This document shows positions 51,410 to 60,112 of a stretch of DNA of 64,000 nucleotides, one piece after another (the stretch's first letter is position 1; each line of letters opens with the position of its first letter). The position numbers and the translations under genes were made by a program. The notes below the pieces were generated by a model, which searched no databases, was not told the DNA's origin, and worked only from the letters and a program-made list of their open reading frames with translations. This stretch comes from Pantoea piersonii (GTDB lineage: Bacteria > Pseudomonadota > Gammaproteobacteria > Enterobacterales > Enterobacteriaceae). The DNA lies in contig NZ_RARB01000003.1 in assembly GCF_003612015.1 (NCBI RefSeq), positions 84,023 to 148,022 on the forward strand, in the 5' to 3' direction.

Positions 51410-52330
51410 ATGGCAAAAATTAACTGGCGACACATTGAGATCTTTCACGCGGTGATGACCAGCGGCAATCTGACGCAGGCCGCGACGCTGCTGAACACCT
51501 CGCAGCCCACCGTCAGCCGCGAGCTGGCGCGACTGGAAACGCAGCTTGGGCTACGGCTCTTCTCGCGCGTGCGCGGTCGGCTGCAGCCCACAGTGCAGGG
51601 GTTGCGCCTGTTCGAAGAGGTGCAGCGCTCGTGGTACGGGCTGGATCGCATTATGGAGGCGGCGGACGGGCTGCGTCAGTTTCGTCAGGGGGAGCTGTCC
51701 ATCGCCTGCCTGCCGGTCTTTTCGCAGTCGCTGCTGCCGCCGCTGGTGCAGCCCTTTATGCAGCGCTATCCCGACGTCAGCCTGAATATTATTCCGCAGG
51801 AGTCGCCGCTGCTGGAGAAGTGGCTGTCGGCGCAGCGCTACGATCTCGGCCTGACCGAAACCCAGCATGCGCCTGCCGGTACGGAACGCCTGGCGCTGCT
51901 GACCTGCGACGAGGTGTGCGTTCTGCCGCAGCAGCATCCGCTCTGCGCGCGCGCAGTGCTGACACCGCAGGATTTCGCCGGAGAAAACTACGTCAGCCTG
52001 TCGCGCGCCGACAGCTATCGCCAGCTGCTGGATACGCTGTTTCATGAAAAGAGCGTGGAGCGCAGGCTGGTGCTGGAGACGCACAGCGCGGCGTCGGTTT
52101 GTGCGATGGTGCGCGCGGGCGTGGGGATTTCGGTGGTGAATCCGCTGACGGCGCTCGATTATGCCGACAGCGGTGTGGTGATGCGTAAATTCAGCGTCGC
52201 GGTGCCTTTTACCGTCAGTCTGGTGCGCCCGCTGCACCGCCCCGCCTCGGCGCTGGTCGCCGCCTTTGTTGACCACCTGCAGACGCAGGTGGCCGACTTT
52301 CCCCGGCGCATCGCCGAACGGCTGGCTTAG
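51410..52330 (+). CDS. lysR: LysR transcriptional activator of lysA
   Basis: Founding member of the LysR family; activates lysA in the absence of lysine. The N-terminal winged helix-turn-helix reads WRHIEIFHAVMTSGNLTQAA then TSQPTVSRELARLETQLGLRLF. The C-terminal effector domain is of PBP type (IACLPVFSQSLLPPLVQPF). Length 306 aa (E. coli 311). It is divergent from lysA with 97 bp between starts, the usual place for a shared LysR site. Its stop overlaps the convergent MFS gene by 4 bp. Confidence 0.96.
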   Translation: MAKINWRHIEIFHAVMTSGNLTQAATLLNTSQPTVSRELARLETQLGLRLFSRVRGRLQPTVQGLRLFEEVQRSWYGLDRIMEAADGLRQFRQGELSIACLPVFSQSLLPPLVQPFMQRYPDVSLNIIPQESPLLEKWLSAQRYDLGLTETQHAPAGTERLALLTCDEVCVLPQQHPLCARAVLTPQDFAGENYVSLSRADSYRQLLDTLFHEKSVERRLVLETHSAASVCAMVRAGVGISVVNPLTALDYADSGVVMRKFSVAVPFTVSLVRPLHRPASALVAAFVDHLQTQVADFPRRIAERLA

Positions 52331-53490
52331 GCGCGCACTGTTGCGGCGCTGCCGCCCGCTTTACGGAAGGTGATCAGACAGATCAGCAGGCCTACAGCGG
52401 CCAGCGCGGCGGCGGCGACCGGCACCGCGGTCAGGCCGTAGCCTCGTCCGATTACCGCGCCGCCGACCCATGCGCCCAGCGCATTGCCGACGTTAAAGGC
52501 GGAAATGTTCAGCGTCGAGACCAGATTCGGCGCCTCCTTGCCATGGCGCACCACGTTGATCTGCAAACCCGGCACGGTGGCGAAAGTCGCCATCGCCCAC
52601 AGGAACAGCGTCACTTCCGCCAGCCACAGCGCATGGCTGGTCCAGCTAAACAGCAGCGAGAAGATGGCGATCAGCGAGAAGCTTAAAATCAGGCTGAAGG
52701 AGACCTTCCAGTCCGCCAGCTTGCCGCCGAGGATATTGCCGACGGTCAGGCCTGCGCCAATCAGGAACAGCGTCCAGCTGACGCCGCGCGCGCTGATGCC
52801 GGTAACCTGCAGCAGCAGCGGCGCGATATAGCTGAACAGCGCGAACATCGCCGCGGCGAAGAACACCGTCATCAGCAGCGAAAGCCACAGCTTGCCGTTA
52901 GCCAGCGCGCTGATTTCGCTCGCCAGATGCACCGGCTTCTCTTCTTTGTTGACCGGCAGGCTGACGATCAGCGCGATAAAGGCCAGCACGCCGATAATGG
53001 CGACGCCCCAGAAGGTGGCGCGCCAGCCGAACAGCTGACCAAACCAGGTGCCGAGCGGCACGCCGAGCACGTTCGCCAGCGTCAGGCCGGTAAACATCAG
53101 CGCCACGGCCGACGCCTGACGGCCCGGCGCCACCAGGCTTGCCGCCACGACCGCGCCGATGCCGAAGAAGGCGCCGTGACAGAGCGCGGTAATGACGCGG
53201 GCCATCATCAGCAGGTTATAGGTGTAGGCCAGCGCACAGAGCACGTTGCCGATAATAAAGATAATCATCAGCAGGATAAGTGTTTTTTTACGCGGCAGTC
53301 TGGCGGTCAACAGCGCCATAATCGGCGCGCCGATGGCGACGCCCAGCGCGTAGCCGCTGATGAGCCAGCCTGCCGACGGAATCGAGACCCGCAGATCGCC
53401 CGCCACCTCGGGCAGCAGGCCCATAATGACGAACTCGGTGGTTCCAATCGCAAACGCACTCAGCGCCAGCGCCAGTAAAGCAACAGGCAT
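52327..53490 (-). CDS. MFS transporter of the YdhP/AraJ type (DHA1)
   Basis: Major-facilitator exporter of 387 aa with 12 membrane segments. Family markers: FAIGTTEFVIMGLLPEVAGD in TM1, AGWLISGYALGVAIGAPIMA, the R-x-x-x-A-x-x-H-G-A motif in RVITALCHGAFFGIGAVVAA, LTLANVLGVPLGTWFGQLFG and NISAFNVGNALGAWVGGAVI. It resembles E. coli YdhP more than AraJ. Start ATG 53490 gives the typical N terminus MPVALLALALSAF. Substrate unknown; proposed roles in this family include sugar, arabinoside and drug export. No regulator gene lies beside it. Confidence 0.88.
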   Translation of the reverse strand: MPVALLALALSAFAIGTTEFVIMGLLPEVAGDLRVSIPSAGWLISGYALGVAIGAPIMALLTARLPRKKTLILLMIIFIIGNVLCALAYTYNLLMMARVITALCHGAFFGIGAVVAASLVAPGRQASAVALMFTGLTLANVLGVPLGTWFGQLFGWRATFWGVAIIGVLAFIALIVSLPVNKEEKPVHLASEISALANGKLWLSLLMTVFFAAAMFALFSYIAPLLLQVTGISARGVSWTLFLIGAGLTVGNILGGKLADWKVSFSLILSFSLIAIFSLLFSWTSHALWLAEVTLFLWAMATFATVPGLQINVVRHGKEAPNLVSTLNISAFNVGNALGAWVGGAVIGRGYGLTAVPVAAAALAAVGLLICLITFRKAGGSAATVRA

Positions 53491-53706
53491 AACACACTCT
53501 CCCAATCGATAAGCAGGTGAACGCCGCAGCGGACGCCGGGCGCGGACGGTTATAAAAATTTGAACTTCGTCACGGTGGGTATTAAATCATAGCCGCCTCT
53601 CGGCATACACCCCGCGTGCGGCAAGGATCTTTTGCCGCAGACGCAATAATGAGTGCCGGATGTTTGCCAGAATCTTAACAATAGCCTCCCCTATTACGCG
53701 CTACGC

Positions 53707-53735
53707 TTGATAGTGAGGAGCAGCCGCACTATTAA
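53707..53735 (+). promoter_or_regulatory. sigma-70-type promoter of the lipoprotein peptidase gene
   Basis: TTGATA (53707-53712) and TATTAA (53730-53735) are separated by exactly 17 bp, one or two mismatches each from consensus. The leader to the peptidase ATG would be about 100 nt. Confidence 0.6.
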
Positions 53736-53749
53736 AAAGGGCGCGTTTC

Positions 53750-53818
53750 ATGTTGATTTATTGCGTAAAGGAACAGGATGCATTGCCGATACCCCAAATG
53801 CCTTGTCCGATAATGTAA
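53750..53818 (+). CDS. possible 22-residue leader peptide
   Basis: ATG with AAAGGG 8-9 nt upstream opens a frame of 22 residues, MLIYCVKEQDALPIPQMPCP and two more, ending TAA 25 nt before the peptidase ATG. It falls in the predicted 5' leader. Two Cys and three Pro are notable, but there is no family to compare with. It may be chance. Confidence 0.25.
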   Translation: MLIYCVKEQDALPIPQMPCPIM

Positions 53819-53843
53819 AGCCATTCTTAAGCGGGGAGAGAAA

Positions 53844-54470
53844 ATGCAACGGCTAATCGCTCTGATGGCGCTCTGTCTCAGCGGCTGCTCCGTCGGCCAC
53901 TATGAGTACAGCAGCGAAGCGCAAAAGCGCGTTGATATGACCTATACCGGCATTCCCACCGCGCTCGGGCTGGGAACCCTGGGCACCACCATTCCGCTGA
54001 CGGCGGAATATAGCCTGACCGCCGCGCACGTCGCTAAGTTCTCGCTTTATCGGGTTAAGGCCTGGCATCCTGAGTGCGATCTCGCCGTGGTTTACCATAA
54101 AAATAGCGAAGCTAATCTGCCGCCGCGTTTTCGCAACAGCCATATCGGCGACAAAGTGAATCTCTACGGCTACAGCTTTATCAGCGCGATGCCGGTCAGC
54201 TCCAGCGGCGAGAACCTGATTAATACGTCATTAGCGAACAGCTGGAACAAGGCGCAGTGCGTGGTGGTTGCGGCCAATGCCGGCGTGGTGAAAGGCATGT
54301 CGGGCGGCGCGGTCTATAACGCCTCGGATGATACCCTGGCGGGGGTGATCGTCGGCTACAGCAGCCGCATTGATGATAACCAGAGCGGGAAAACCCTCTA
54401 TCGCGACGTTGCGCTCTATGTGCCCTATGCGCGCTTCGAGGCCTGGCTGAACGGCGTAGTGAAATCCTGA
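53844..54470 (+). CDS. lipoprotein trypsin-like serine peptidase
   Basis: 208 aa. A lipoprotein signal (MQRLIALMALCLSGCSVGHY, lipobox LSGC) is followed by a chymotrypsin-fold core with a full triad in the expected order: His in SLTAAHVAK, Asp in PECDLAVVY and Ser in VKGMSGGAVYN. ATG 53844 has GGGGAG upstream. Position after Cys+1 (Ser) suggests the outer membrane. Substrate unknown. A separate promoter lies upstream, and a bidirectional terminator follows. It has no obvious partner; not found at this place in E. coli. Likely accessory, but the codon use is not striking. Confidence 0.8.
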   Translation: MQRLIALMALCLSGCSVGHYEYSSEAQKRVDMTYTGIPTALGLGTLGTTIPLTAEYSLTAAHVAKFSLYRVKAWHPECDLAVVYHKNSEANLPPRFRNSHIGDKVNLYGYSFISAMPVSSSGENLINTSLANSWNKAQCVVVAANAGVVKGMSGGAVYNASDDTLAGVIVGYSSRIDDNQSGKTLYRDVALYVPYARFEAWLNGVVKS

Positions 54471-54485
54471 CGGCCAGAAAAAAAG

Positions 54486-54506
54486 AAGGCCAGCATCGCT
54501 GGCCTT
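54486..54506. terminator. bidirectional terminator between peptidase gene and lysS
   Basis: Perfect 9-bp arms AAGGCCAGC and GCTGGCCTT around ATC. The minus strand runs into CTTTTTTT, so it is a strong terminator for lysS; the plus strand runs into ATTTGTTT, a moderate one for the peptidase gene. Confidence 0.88.
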
Positions 54507-54512
54507 ATTTGT

Positions 54513-56036
54513 TTACTTCGCGCCGCCCGGACGCAGCGCCGGGAACAGGATCACGTCGCGAATGGTATGGCTGTTGGTGAACAGCATAACCATGCGGTCG
54601 ATACCGATGCCCAGACCCGCCGTCGGCGGCAGGCCATGTTCCAGCGCCGTAACGTAGTCTTCGTCGTAGAACATCGCTTCGTCGTCGCCCGCGTCTTTCG
54701 CGTTTACCTGCTGCTGGAAACGCTCCGCCTGATCTTCCGCATCGTTCAGCTCCGAGAAGCCGTTGCCGATTTCGCGGCCGCCGATAAAGAATTCAAAACG
54801 ATCGGTAATTTCCGGGTTTTCGTCGTTGCGGCGCGCCAGCGGCGACACTTCCGCCGGGTATTCGGTGATAAACGTCGGCTGGATCAAATGCGCTTCCGCC
54901 GTCTCTTCGAAAATCTCCGTCACTACGCGGCCCAGGCCCCAGCTCTTCTCGACTTTAATGCCGATAGCCTGTGCAATCGCCACGGCTTTGTCGAAATCAT
55001 CCAGATCCGCCAGATCGGTTTCCGGGCGGTACTTTTTGATCGCTTCGCGCATGGTCAGCTGCTCAAACGGCTTGCCGAAATCGAATTCCTGCTCGCCGTA
55101 AGGCACTTTAGTGGTGCCGAGCACGTCCTGCGCCAGGGTGCGGAACAGGCTTTCAGTCAGTTCGATCAGGTCTTTGTAATCCGCGTAGGCCATATAGAGT
55201 TCCATCATGGTGAACTCAGGGTTATGGCGCGGCGAGATGCCTTCGTTACGGAAGTTACGGTTGATCTCGAATACGCGATCGAAACCGCCTACCACCAGAC
55301 GCTTCAGGTAGAGCTCCGGCGCGATACGCAGATACATGTCGATATCGAGCGCATTGTGATGGGTGATAAACGGACGCGCGGAGGCACCGCCCGGGATCAC
55401 CTGCATCATCGGGGTTTCCACTTCCATAAAGTCGCGGTTCACCATGAACTGGCGGATGCCGGCCATGATTTTTGAACGCACTTTAAAGGTGTGGCGCGAA
55501 TCGTCGTTGGCAATCAGATCGAGATAGCGCTGGCGATAGCGGGTTTCCTGATCGGCGAGGCCGTGGAATTTGTCCGGCAGCGGGCGCAGCGCTTTGGTCA
55601 GCAGACGCAGCTCGTGGCAGTGAATCGACAGCTCACCGGTTTTGGTTTTGAACAGCTTGCCGCGCGCGCCGAGGATATCGCCCAGATCCCATTTCTTGAA
55701 CTGTTCGTTATAGATGCCTTCCGCCAGGTCGTCGCGCGACACATAGAGCTGAATGCGGCCGCCCACGTCCTGCAGCGTCACAAAAGAGGCCTTGCCCATA
55801 ATGCGGCGGGTCATCATGCGTCCGGCAACGCTGACCTCAACGCCTAAATCTTCCAGCTCTTCGTTGCTCTTCTCGTCATACTGCGCGTGCAGCACGTCCG
55901 AGGTGGTATCACGGCGGAAATCGTTAGGAAAGGCCACGCCGTTTTCACGCAGCGCGCTGAGTTTTTCGCGACGCGTTTTCAGTTCGTTATTTAACTCAAG
56001 GGCGGCATCAGCGCTCTGCGGTTGTTGTTCTGACAT
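54513..56036 (-). CDS. lysS: lysyl-tRNA synthetase (class II)
   Basis: Charges tRNA(Lys) with lysine. An N-terminal OB-fold anticodon domain ([20 protein letters not shown]) precedes the class II core: motif 2 [20 protein letters not shown] and motif 3 [20 protein letters not shown]. Motif 1 lies around [20 protein letters not shown]. Length 507 aa (E. coli 505). It lies 9 bp after prfB on the same strand, the conserved prfB-lysS operon, and is followed by a strong terminator. Confidence 0.98.
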   Translation of the reverse strand: MSEQQPQSADAALELNNELKTRREKLSALRENGVAFPNDFRRDTTSDVLHAQYDEKSNEELEDLGVEVSVAGRMMTRRIMGKASFVTLQDVGGRIQLYVSRDDLAEGIYNEQFKKWDLGDILGARGKLFKTKTGELSIHCHELRLLTKALRPLPDKFHGLADQETRYRQRYLDLIANDDSRHTFKVRSKIMAGIRQFMVNRDFMEVETPMMQVIPGGASARPFITHHNALDIDMYLRIAPELYLKRLVVGGFDRVFEINRNFRNEGISPRHNPEFTMMELYMAYADYKDLIELTESLFRTLAQDVLGTTKVPYGEQEFDFGKPFEQLTMREAIKKYRPETDLADLDDFDKAVAIAQAIGIKVEKSWGLGRVVTEIFEETAEAHLIQPTFITEYPAEVSPLARRNDENPEITDRFEFFIGGREIGNGFSELNDAEDQAERFQQQVNAKDAGDDEAMFYDEDYVTALEHGLPPTAGLGIGIDRMVMLFTNSHTIRDVILFPALRPGGAK

Positions 56037-56045
56037 GTCGGTTCC

Positions 56046-57144
56046 TTATAGCCCTGCTTTTAAACTTGCTTCAATAAAACGATCGAGATCGCCATCCAGC
56101 ACCGCCTGAGTATTGCGGGTTTCAACGCCGGTGCGCAGATCTTTGATGCGGGAATCATCCAGCACATAGGAGCGAATCTGGCTACCCCAGCCGATGTCAG
56201 ACTTGTTGTCTTCCAGCGCCTGCTTCTCAGCATTTTTCTTTTGCATCTCAAGCTCGTACAGCTTCGCCTTCATCTGCTTCATCGCCTGATCTTTGTTTTT
56301 ATGCTGAGAGCGGTCGTTCTGACACTGCGTAACCGTGCCGGTCGGAATATGGGTGATACGCACCGCCGATTCGGTACGGTTAACGTGCTGACCGCCCGCG
56401 CCCGACGCGCGGTAGACGTCAATGCGCAGATCCGCCGGGTTGATGTCGATATCGATATCGTCATCCACTTCCGGATAAATAAACGCAGAGCTAAATGAGG
56501 TGTGGCGACGGCCGCCGGAGTCAAAAGGACTCTTACGCACCAGGCGATGCACGCCGGTTTCGGTACGCAGCCAGCCAAACGCGTAGTCGCCGGAAATGCG
56601 CACGGTGGCGGATTTCAGACCGGCCACTTCGCCTTCTGATTCTTCGATGATTTCGGTTTTAAAGCCTTTGGATTCGGCCCAGCGCAAATACATACGCAGC
56701 AGCATGCTGGCCCAGTCCTGCGCTTCGGTGCCACCGGAACCGGCCTGCAGATCGATATAGCAGTCGGCGCTGTCATATTCCCCGGAGAACATACGGCGGA
56801 ATTCCAGCTCGCCCAGTTTGGTTTCCAGCGTGTCGAGTTCGGCAACGGCTTCGTTGAAAGTCTCTTCGTCGTCCGCTTCTACCGCCAGCTCCAGCAGTCC
56901 TTCAACATCTTCCAGGCCCTGCTGCATTTGATCGAGAGTGTCGACGATGGCTTCCAGCGAAGAGCGTTCTTTACCCAGCGCCTGCGCGCGTTCAGGTTCG
57001 TTCCAGACGTCTGGCTGCTCCAGCTCGGCGTTTACTTCTTCGAGACGTTCTTTCTTGGCATCGTAGTCAAAGATACCCCCTAAGAACGTCGCTGCGCTCG
57101 GTGAGGTCCTGGATGCGGTTTTTAACCGGATTAATTTCAAACAT
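56046..57144 (-). CDS. prfB: peptide chain release factor 2, with programmed +1 frameshift
   Basis: RF2 ends translation at UGA and UAA. The first 25 codons (57144 down to 57070) read [20 protein letters not shown] and end LRGYL, followed by in-frame UGA (57067-57069). Translation must skip one base (57069) to continue as [13 protein letters not shown] in the +1 frame to the stop at 56046. Joined product 365 aa, as in E. coli. The stop-recognition motif SPF is in [10 protein letters not shown] and the catalytic GGQ in [14 protein letters not shown]. The UGA makes RF2 synthesis self-regulating. The coding span is a join of 57144-57070 and 57068-56046. Operon with lysS downstream. Confidence 0.97.
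57066..57081 (-). promoter_or_regulatory. prfB +1 recoding site
   Basis: Minus strand AGGGGGTATCTTTGAC: the Shine-Dalgarno-like AGGGGG, then CUU UGA C, the slippery codon, stop and C context. This is the classical RF2 frameshift site with standard spacing. Confidence 0.96.
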
Positions 57145-57246
57145 GGCTTTCGGGTCTTTTCGCTGAATGTCGGGATGGAAACCCCGCAGTCTAACTGAAA
57201 TAGCCGTGAGATTGTAGGGTTTCAGTGGCGCGCCGTCCCTGGCAGT

Positions 57247-57633
57247 AAACCTCTTCGTCAGCGTGATCTCACCAGGTTGTTTGAGCCGCTCGTCACGTTT
57301 ATGCTGCAAAATTCAGTGACCCACAAACAGCGGCTGGCGCTGATTAACTCTATGATTCAGGCGGGCGACGTACCGCAGGCGAAAAGCTTTATCGAGGCGC
57401 TTGCGCGCCGCGTACCGCAGCAAAAGGAAGAACTGATGACGATTGCGGAACAGCTTAAGCAAATGGGACGCGAAGAAGGCCTTAGCGAAGGCCGTTACAA
57501 AGGGCGCAATGAAGGCCAGCGCGAGGCGACGCTGGCGATTGCGCGCAATATGCTGTCCAGAGGGCTCGATTTTACGCTGGTGCAGGAAGTGACCGGGCTG
57601 TCGGCGGCGGATCTTCAGCAGATCCGCCACTGA
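57247..57633 (+). pseudogene. C-terminal remnant of an Rpn-family (YhgA-like) recombination-promoting nuclease
   Basis: The frame [20 protein letters not shown], then KQRLALINSMIQAGDVPQAK and EQLKQMGREEGLSEGRYKGR, is the C-terminal third of Rpn/YhgA proteins. The nuclease domain (PD-(D/E)xK) that should precede it is absent; the space to the left is the prfB start region. The tail GLDFTLVQEVTGLSAADLQQ is intact to the stop. ATG 57301 or TTG 57277 could still give a 110-118-residue product, although no good Shine-Dalgarno is seen. In the Rpn family internal starts are known to give small C-terminal proteins that bind the full-length toxin, so some function is possible. Divergent from prfB, convergent to recJ. 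Confidence 0.75.
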
Positions 57634-57640
57634 GGCCGGA

Positions 57641-59374
57641 TTAATTCAGCGGCCAGAGATGATCGATAATCAGCTGTACCGAGCGATTGCCGCGGTATTC
57701 ATTGATATCGAGCTTAAAGGCCAGCTCCACCTGACGCACGCTGCTGTCAGGCCACAGCGTGGTGTCGACGTTAAAAGCGATGCCGTCAATCAGCGGGCCG
57801 CCGCCGAGCGGCTCCAGCATCACTTTCAGATGGCGTTCGCCTACCAGCCGCTGCTGCAGCAGTTTGAATTTGCCGTCGAAGGCGGGCTCAGGAAACGCCT
57901 GTCCCCAGGGGCCCGCTTCGCGCAGCAGCTCGGCGGTCTGTATGCTGAACTCGCCCGGCTGCAGCGCGCCGTCTGACCAGATAACGCTCTGCAGCGTCTC
58001 TTCGCTCAGCCACTCTCCCAGCAGCTCGGCGAAACGCTGACGGAACGCCTCGAACTGCGTCTCCTCCAGCGACAGCCCCGCCGCCATGGCGTGACCGCCA
58101 AACTTCAGCATCATGCCGGGATAGAGCGTATCGAGCCGCTCCAGCGCGTCACGCAGGTGCAGGCCGGGAATCGACCGTCCAGAGCCTTTTAGCGTGCCGT
58201 CGCCCGCCGGGGCAAAAGCGATAACCGGACGATAAAAACGCTCTTTCAGCCGCGAGGCAAGAATGCCGACCACGCCCTGATGCCATTCAGGATGGTAAAA
58301 AGCCAGTCCCAGCGGCAGGTCGGTCTGCTGACGCTCCAGCGCCTGACACAGCGCCAGCGCCTCGCTCTGCATACCCTGTTCAATCTCTTTGCGCGTCTGG
58401 TTGAGTGCATCCAGCTCGCTGGCCAGCATACGCGCCTGCGTAATGTCGTCGGTAAGCAGCAGCGCCACGCCGACCGACATATCATCGAGCCGCCCCGCCG
58501 CATTCAGGCGCGGGCCAAGGGCGAAGCCGAGGTCGCTCGCCACCAGCTGGCGCGCGTCGCGGTTGGCGATCTCCAGCAGCGCGCGTATGCCCGGACGGCA
58601 CTTTCCGGCGCGAATGCGGCTCAGCCCCTGCCACACCAGAATACGGTTATTGACGTCGAGCGGCACCACATCGGCCACGGTGCCGAGCGCGACCAGATCC
58701 AGCAGCTCCGCCAGGTTCGGCTCGGCGCGCGTTGCGCCAAACCAGCCCAGCTTACGCAGATGCGCGCGCAGCGCCATCATCAGGTAAAACGCGACGCCGA
58801 CCCCCGCCAGCGCGCGCGACGGAAAGGCGCAGTCGTGCAGATTGGGGTTAACAATCGCCTCCGCCTCAGGCAGGGTTTCGCCCGGCAGATGGTGATCGGT
58901 GATCAGCACCGGAATGCCGTGCTGATGCGCGCAGGCGACGCCGCTGTGGGAAGAGATGCCGTTATCCACCGTCAGGATCAGCTGCGCGCCGCGTGCGCGC
59001 GCCTGCTCCACCACTTCCGGGCTCAGGCCGTAGCCGTCATCGAAGCGGTTAGGCACCAGATACTGCACGTTATGGCCGCCCATACTGCGCAGCGCCAGCA
59101 CCGTCAGCGCAGTGCTGGTCGCGCCGTCGGCGTCGAAATCGCCCACGACCATAATGCGCCGCCCGTCGAGCAGCGCCTGGTGCAGCAGCTCAACCGCCTC
59201 ATCCAGCCCGTTCAGGGTGGTGAAAGGCAGCAGATGCTTCGCACCGCGCTCCAGCTCAGCCGGGCTGCGCACGCCGCGCTGCAGATAAAGCCGTTTAAGC
59301 AGCGGCGGAAGATCCGTCGGGAGTTGATCCTCAACGCTCACTTCACGCCGCCGCAGTTCTACTGATTTAATCAC
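57641..59374 (-). CDS. recJ: single-stranded-DNA-specific exonuclease RecJ
   Basis: RecJ is a 5'-3' ssDNA exonuclease of recombination and mismatch repair. DHH motifs: VVGDFDADGATSTALTVLAL, LTVDNGISSHSG and ITDHHLPGETLP; DHHA1 with FGGHAMAAGLSLEE; C-terminal OB domain. GTG 59374 gives 577 aa, the E. coli length, aligning the start with the family's LRRREV at residue 8-12. TTG 59380, directly after the dsbC stop, is the alternative. The near-zero gap and weak start suggest translation coupled to dsbC. Confidence 0.96.
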   Translation of the reverse strand: MIKSVELRRREVSVEDQLPTDLPPLLKRLYLQRGVRSPAELERGAKHLLPFTTLNGLDEAVELLHQALLDGRRIMVVGDFDADGATSTALTVLALRSMGGHNVQYLVPNRFDDGYGLSPEVVEQARARGAQLILTVDNGISSHSGVACAHQHGIPVLITDHHLPGETLPEAEAIVNPNLHDCAFPSRALAGVGVAFYLMMALRAHLRKLGWFGATRAEPNLAELLDLVALGTVADVVPLDVNNRILVWQGLSRIRAGKCRPGIRALLEIANRDARQLVASDLGFALGPRLNAAGRLDDMSVGVALLLTDDITQARMLASELDALNQTRKEIEQGMQSEALALCQALERQQTDLPLGLAFYHPEWHQGVVGILASRLKERFYRPVIAFAPAGDGTLKGSGRSIPGLHLRDALERLDTLYPGMMLKFGGHAMAAGLSLEETQFEAFRQRFAELLGEWLSEETLQSVIWSDGALQPGEFSIQTAELLREAGPWGQAFPEPAFDGKFKLLQQRLVGERHLKVMLEPLGGGPLIDGIAFNVDTTLWPDSSVRQVELAFKLDINEYRGNRSVQLIIDHLWPLN

Positions 59375-59380
59375 TGCCAA

Positions 59381-60091
59381 TTAGCCACCGCGCTTCTGCT
59401 GATCCAACACCTGCTTCAGCTCCTGCGGCCCCTGATAACCCGGGATCATCATGCCGGAGTCGGTCAGGATCGCCGGCGTGCCCTGGATGCCGTAAAGAAT
59501 GCCCAGCTTGTAGTGCTGATCGAGATCGATCTTACAGCTGTCCGGCGCGCTCATCTGCGGCGCGTTGCCCTTCATCGCTTCATCAAAGGCTTTGTTGCGA
59601 TCGGCCGCGCACCAGATCGCCTTCATGGCGTTTTCTATCTGGCCGTGCAGCCCTTCGCGTGGGAAAGCGAGGTAGCGCACCGTGATGCCCAGCGCATTGT
59701 AATCGGCCATTTGCTCATGCAGCTTGCGGCAGTAGCCGCAGGTGATATCGGTAAAAACGGTAATGACGTGCTGCTCTTTCGCCGCTTTATAGACGATCAT
59801 CTGCGGCGCCAGCGCCTCGACCTTTTTGTCGAGCAGCTGATTGGTGACGTTGACCGGCTGCGCGCCGCTGACGTCGTAGAGCGGGCCCTGAATCATATGT
59901 TTGCCATCTTCGGTAACGTAAATCACACCGCTTTCCGTCAGCACGGTTTTAAAACCCGGCAGCGGCGATGGCGCGATTTCTGTCTGCTTCAGGCCCAGCT
60001 TTTTCAGGGACTGCAGGATCGCGCCGTCATCGGCCTGAGCTACGCTGCTGAAGGCGCCAGCCAACAGAGCCAGCAGGAGAAATTTCTTCAT
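59381..60091 (-). CDS. dsbC: thiol:disulfide interchange protein DsbC
   Basis: Periplasmic disulfide isomerase kept reduced by DsbD. A signal peptide (MKKFLLLALLAGAFSSVAQA) is followed by an N-terminal dimerisation domain and a thioredoxin domain with active site TDITCGYCRKLHEQM. A second Cys pair (WCAADRNK and PDSCKID) is structural. Length 236 aa as in E. coli. It lies 21 bp after xerD and abuts recJ, the conserved xerD-dsbC-recJ order. Confidence 0.97.
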   Translation of the reverse strand: MKKFLLLALLAGAFSSVAQADDGAILQSLKKLGLKQTEIAPSPLPGFKTVLTESGVIYVTEDGKHMIQGPLYDVSGAQPVNVTNQLLDKKVEALAPQMIVYKAAKEQHVITVFTDITCGYCRKLHEQMADYNALGITVRYLAFPREGLHGQIENAMKAIWCAADRNKAFDEAMKGNAPQMSAPDSCKIDLDQHYKLGILYGIQGTPAILTDSGMMIPGYQGPQELKQVLDQQKRGG

Positions 60092-60112
60092 CTTCTTTCC
60101 TTAATGTCCGCG

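Larger units (their letters stand above)
53491..53843. other. 353-bp intergenic region with an 8-bp hairpin
   Basis: Between the divergent MFS and peptidase genes. It is more AT-rich than its surroundings towards the right. It contains a perfect inverted repeat TGCGGCAA-ggatctt-TTGCCGCA (53617-53639), a sigma-70-like promoter (53707-53735) and a 22-codon open frame (53750-53818). Nothing else is recognisable; no tRNA or known RNA. Confidence 0.55.

Noticed and set aside
53653..53856. A 67-codon frame overlapping the peptidase leader
   Set aside because: It starts upstream of the likely promoter and overlaps the peptidase start in another frame; no ribosome site seen. The 22-codon frame inside it has a better site and was listed at low confidence instead.
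57145..57633. A complete transposase or IS element near prfB
   Set aside because: Only the C-terminal Rpn tail is present, with no terminal inverted repeats or target duplication.
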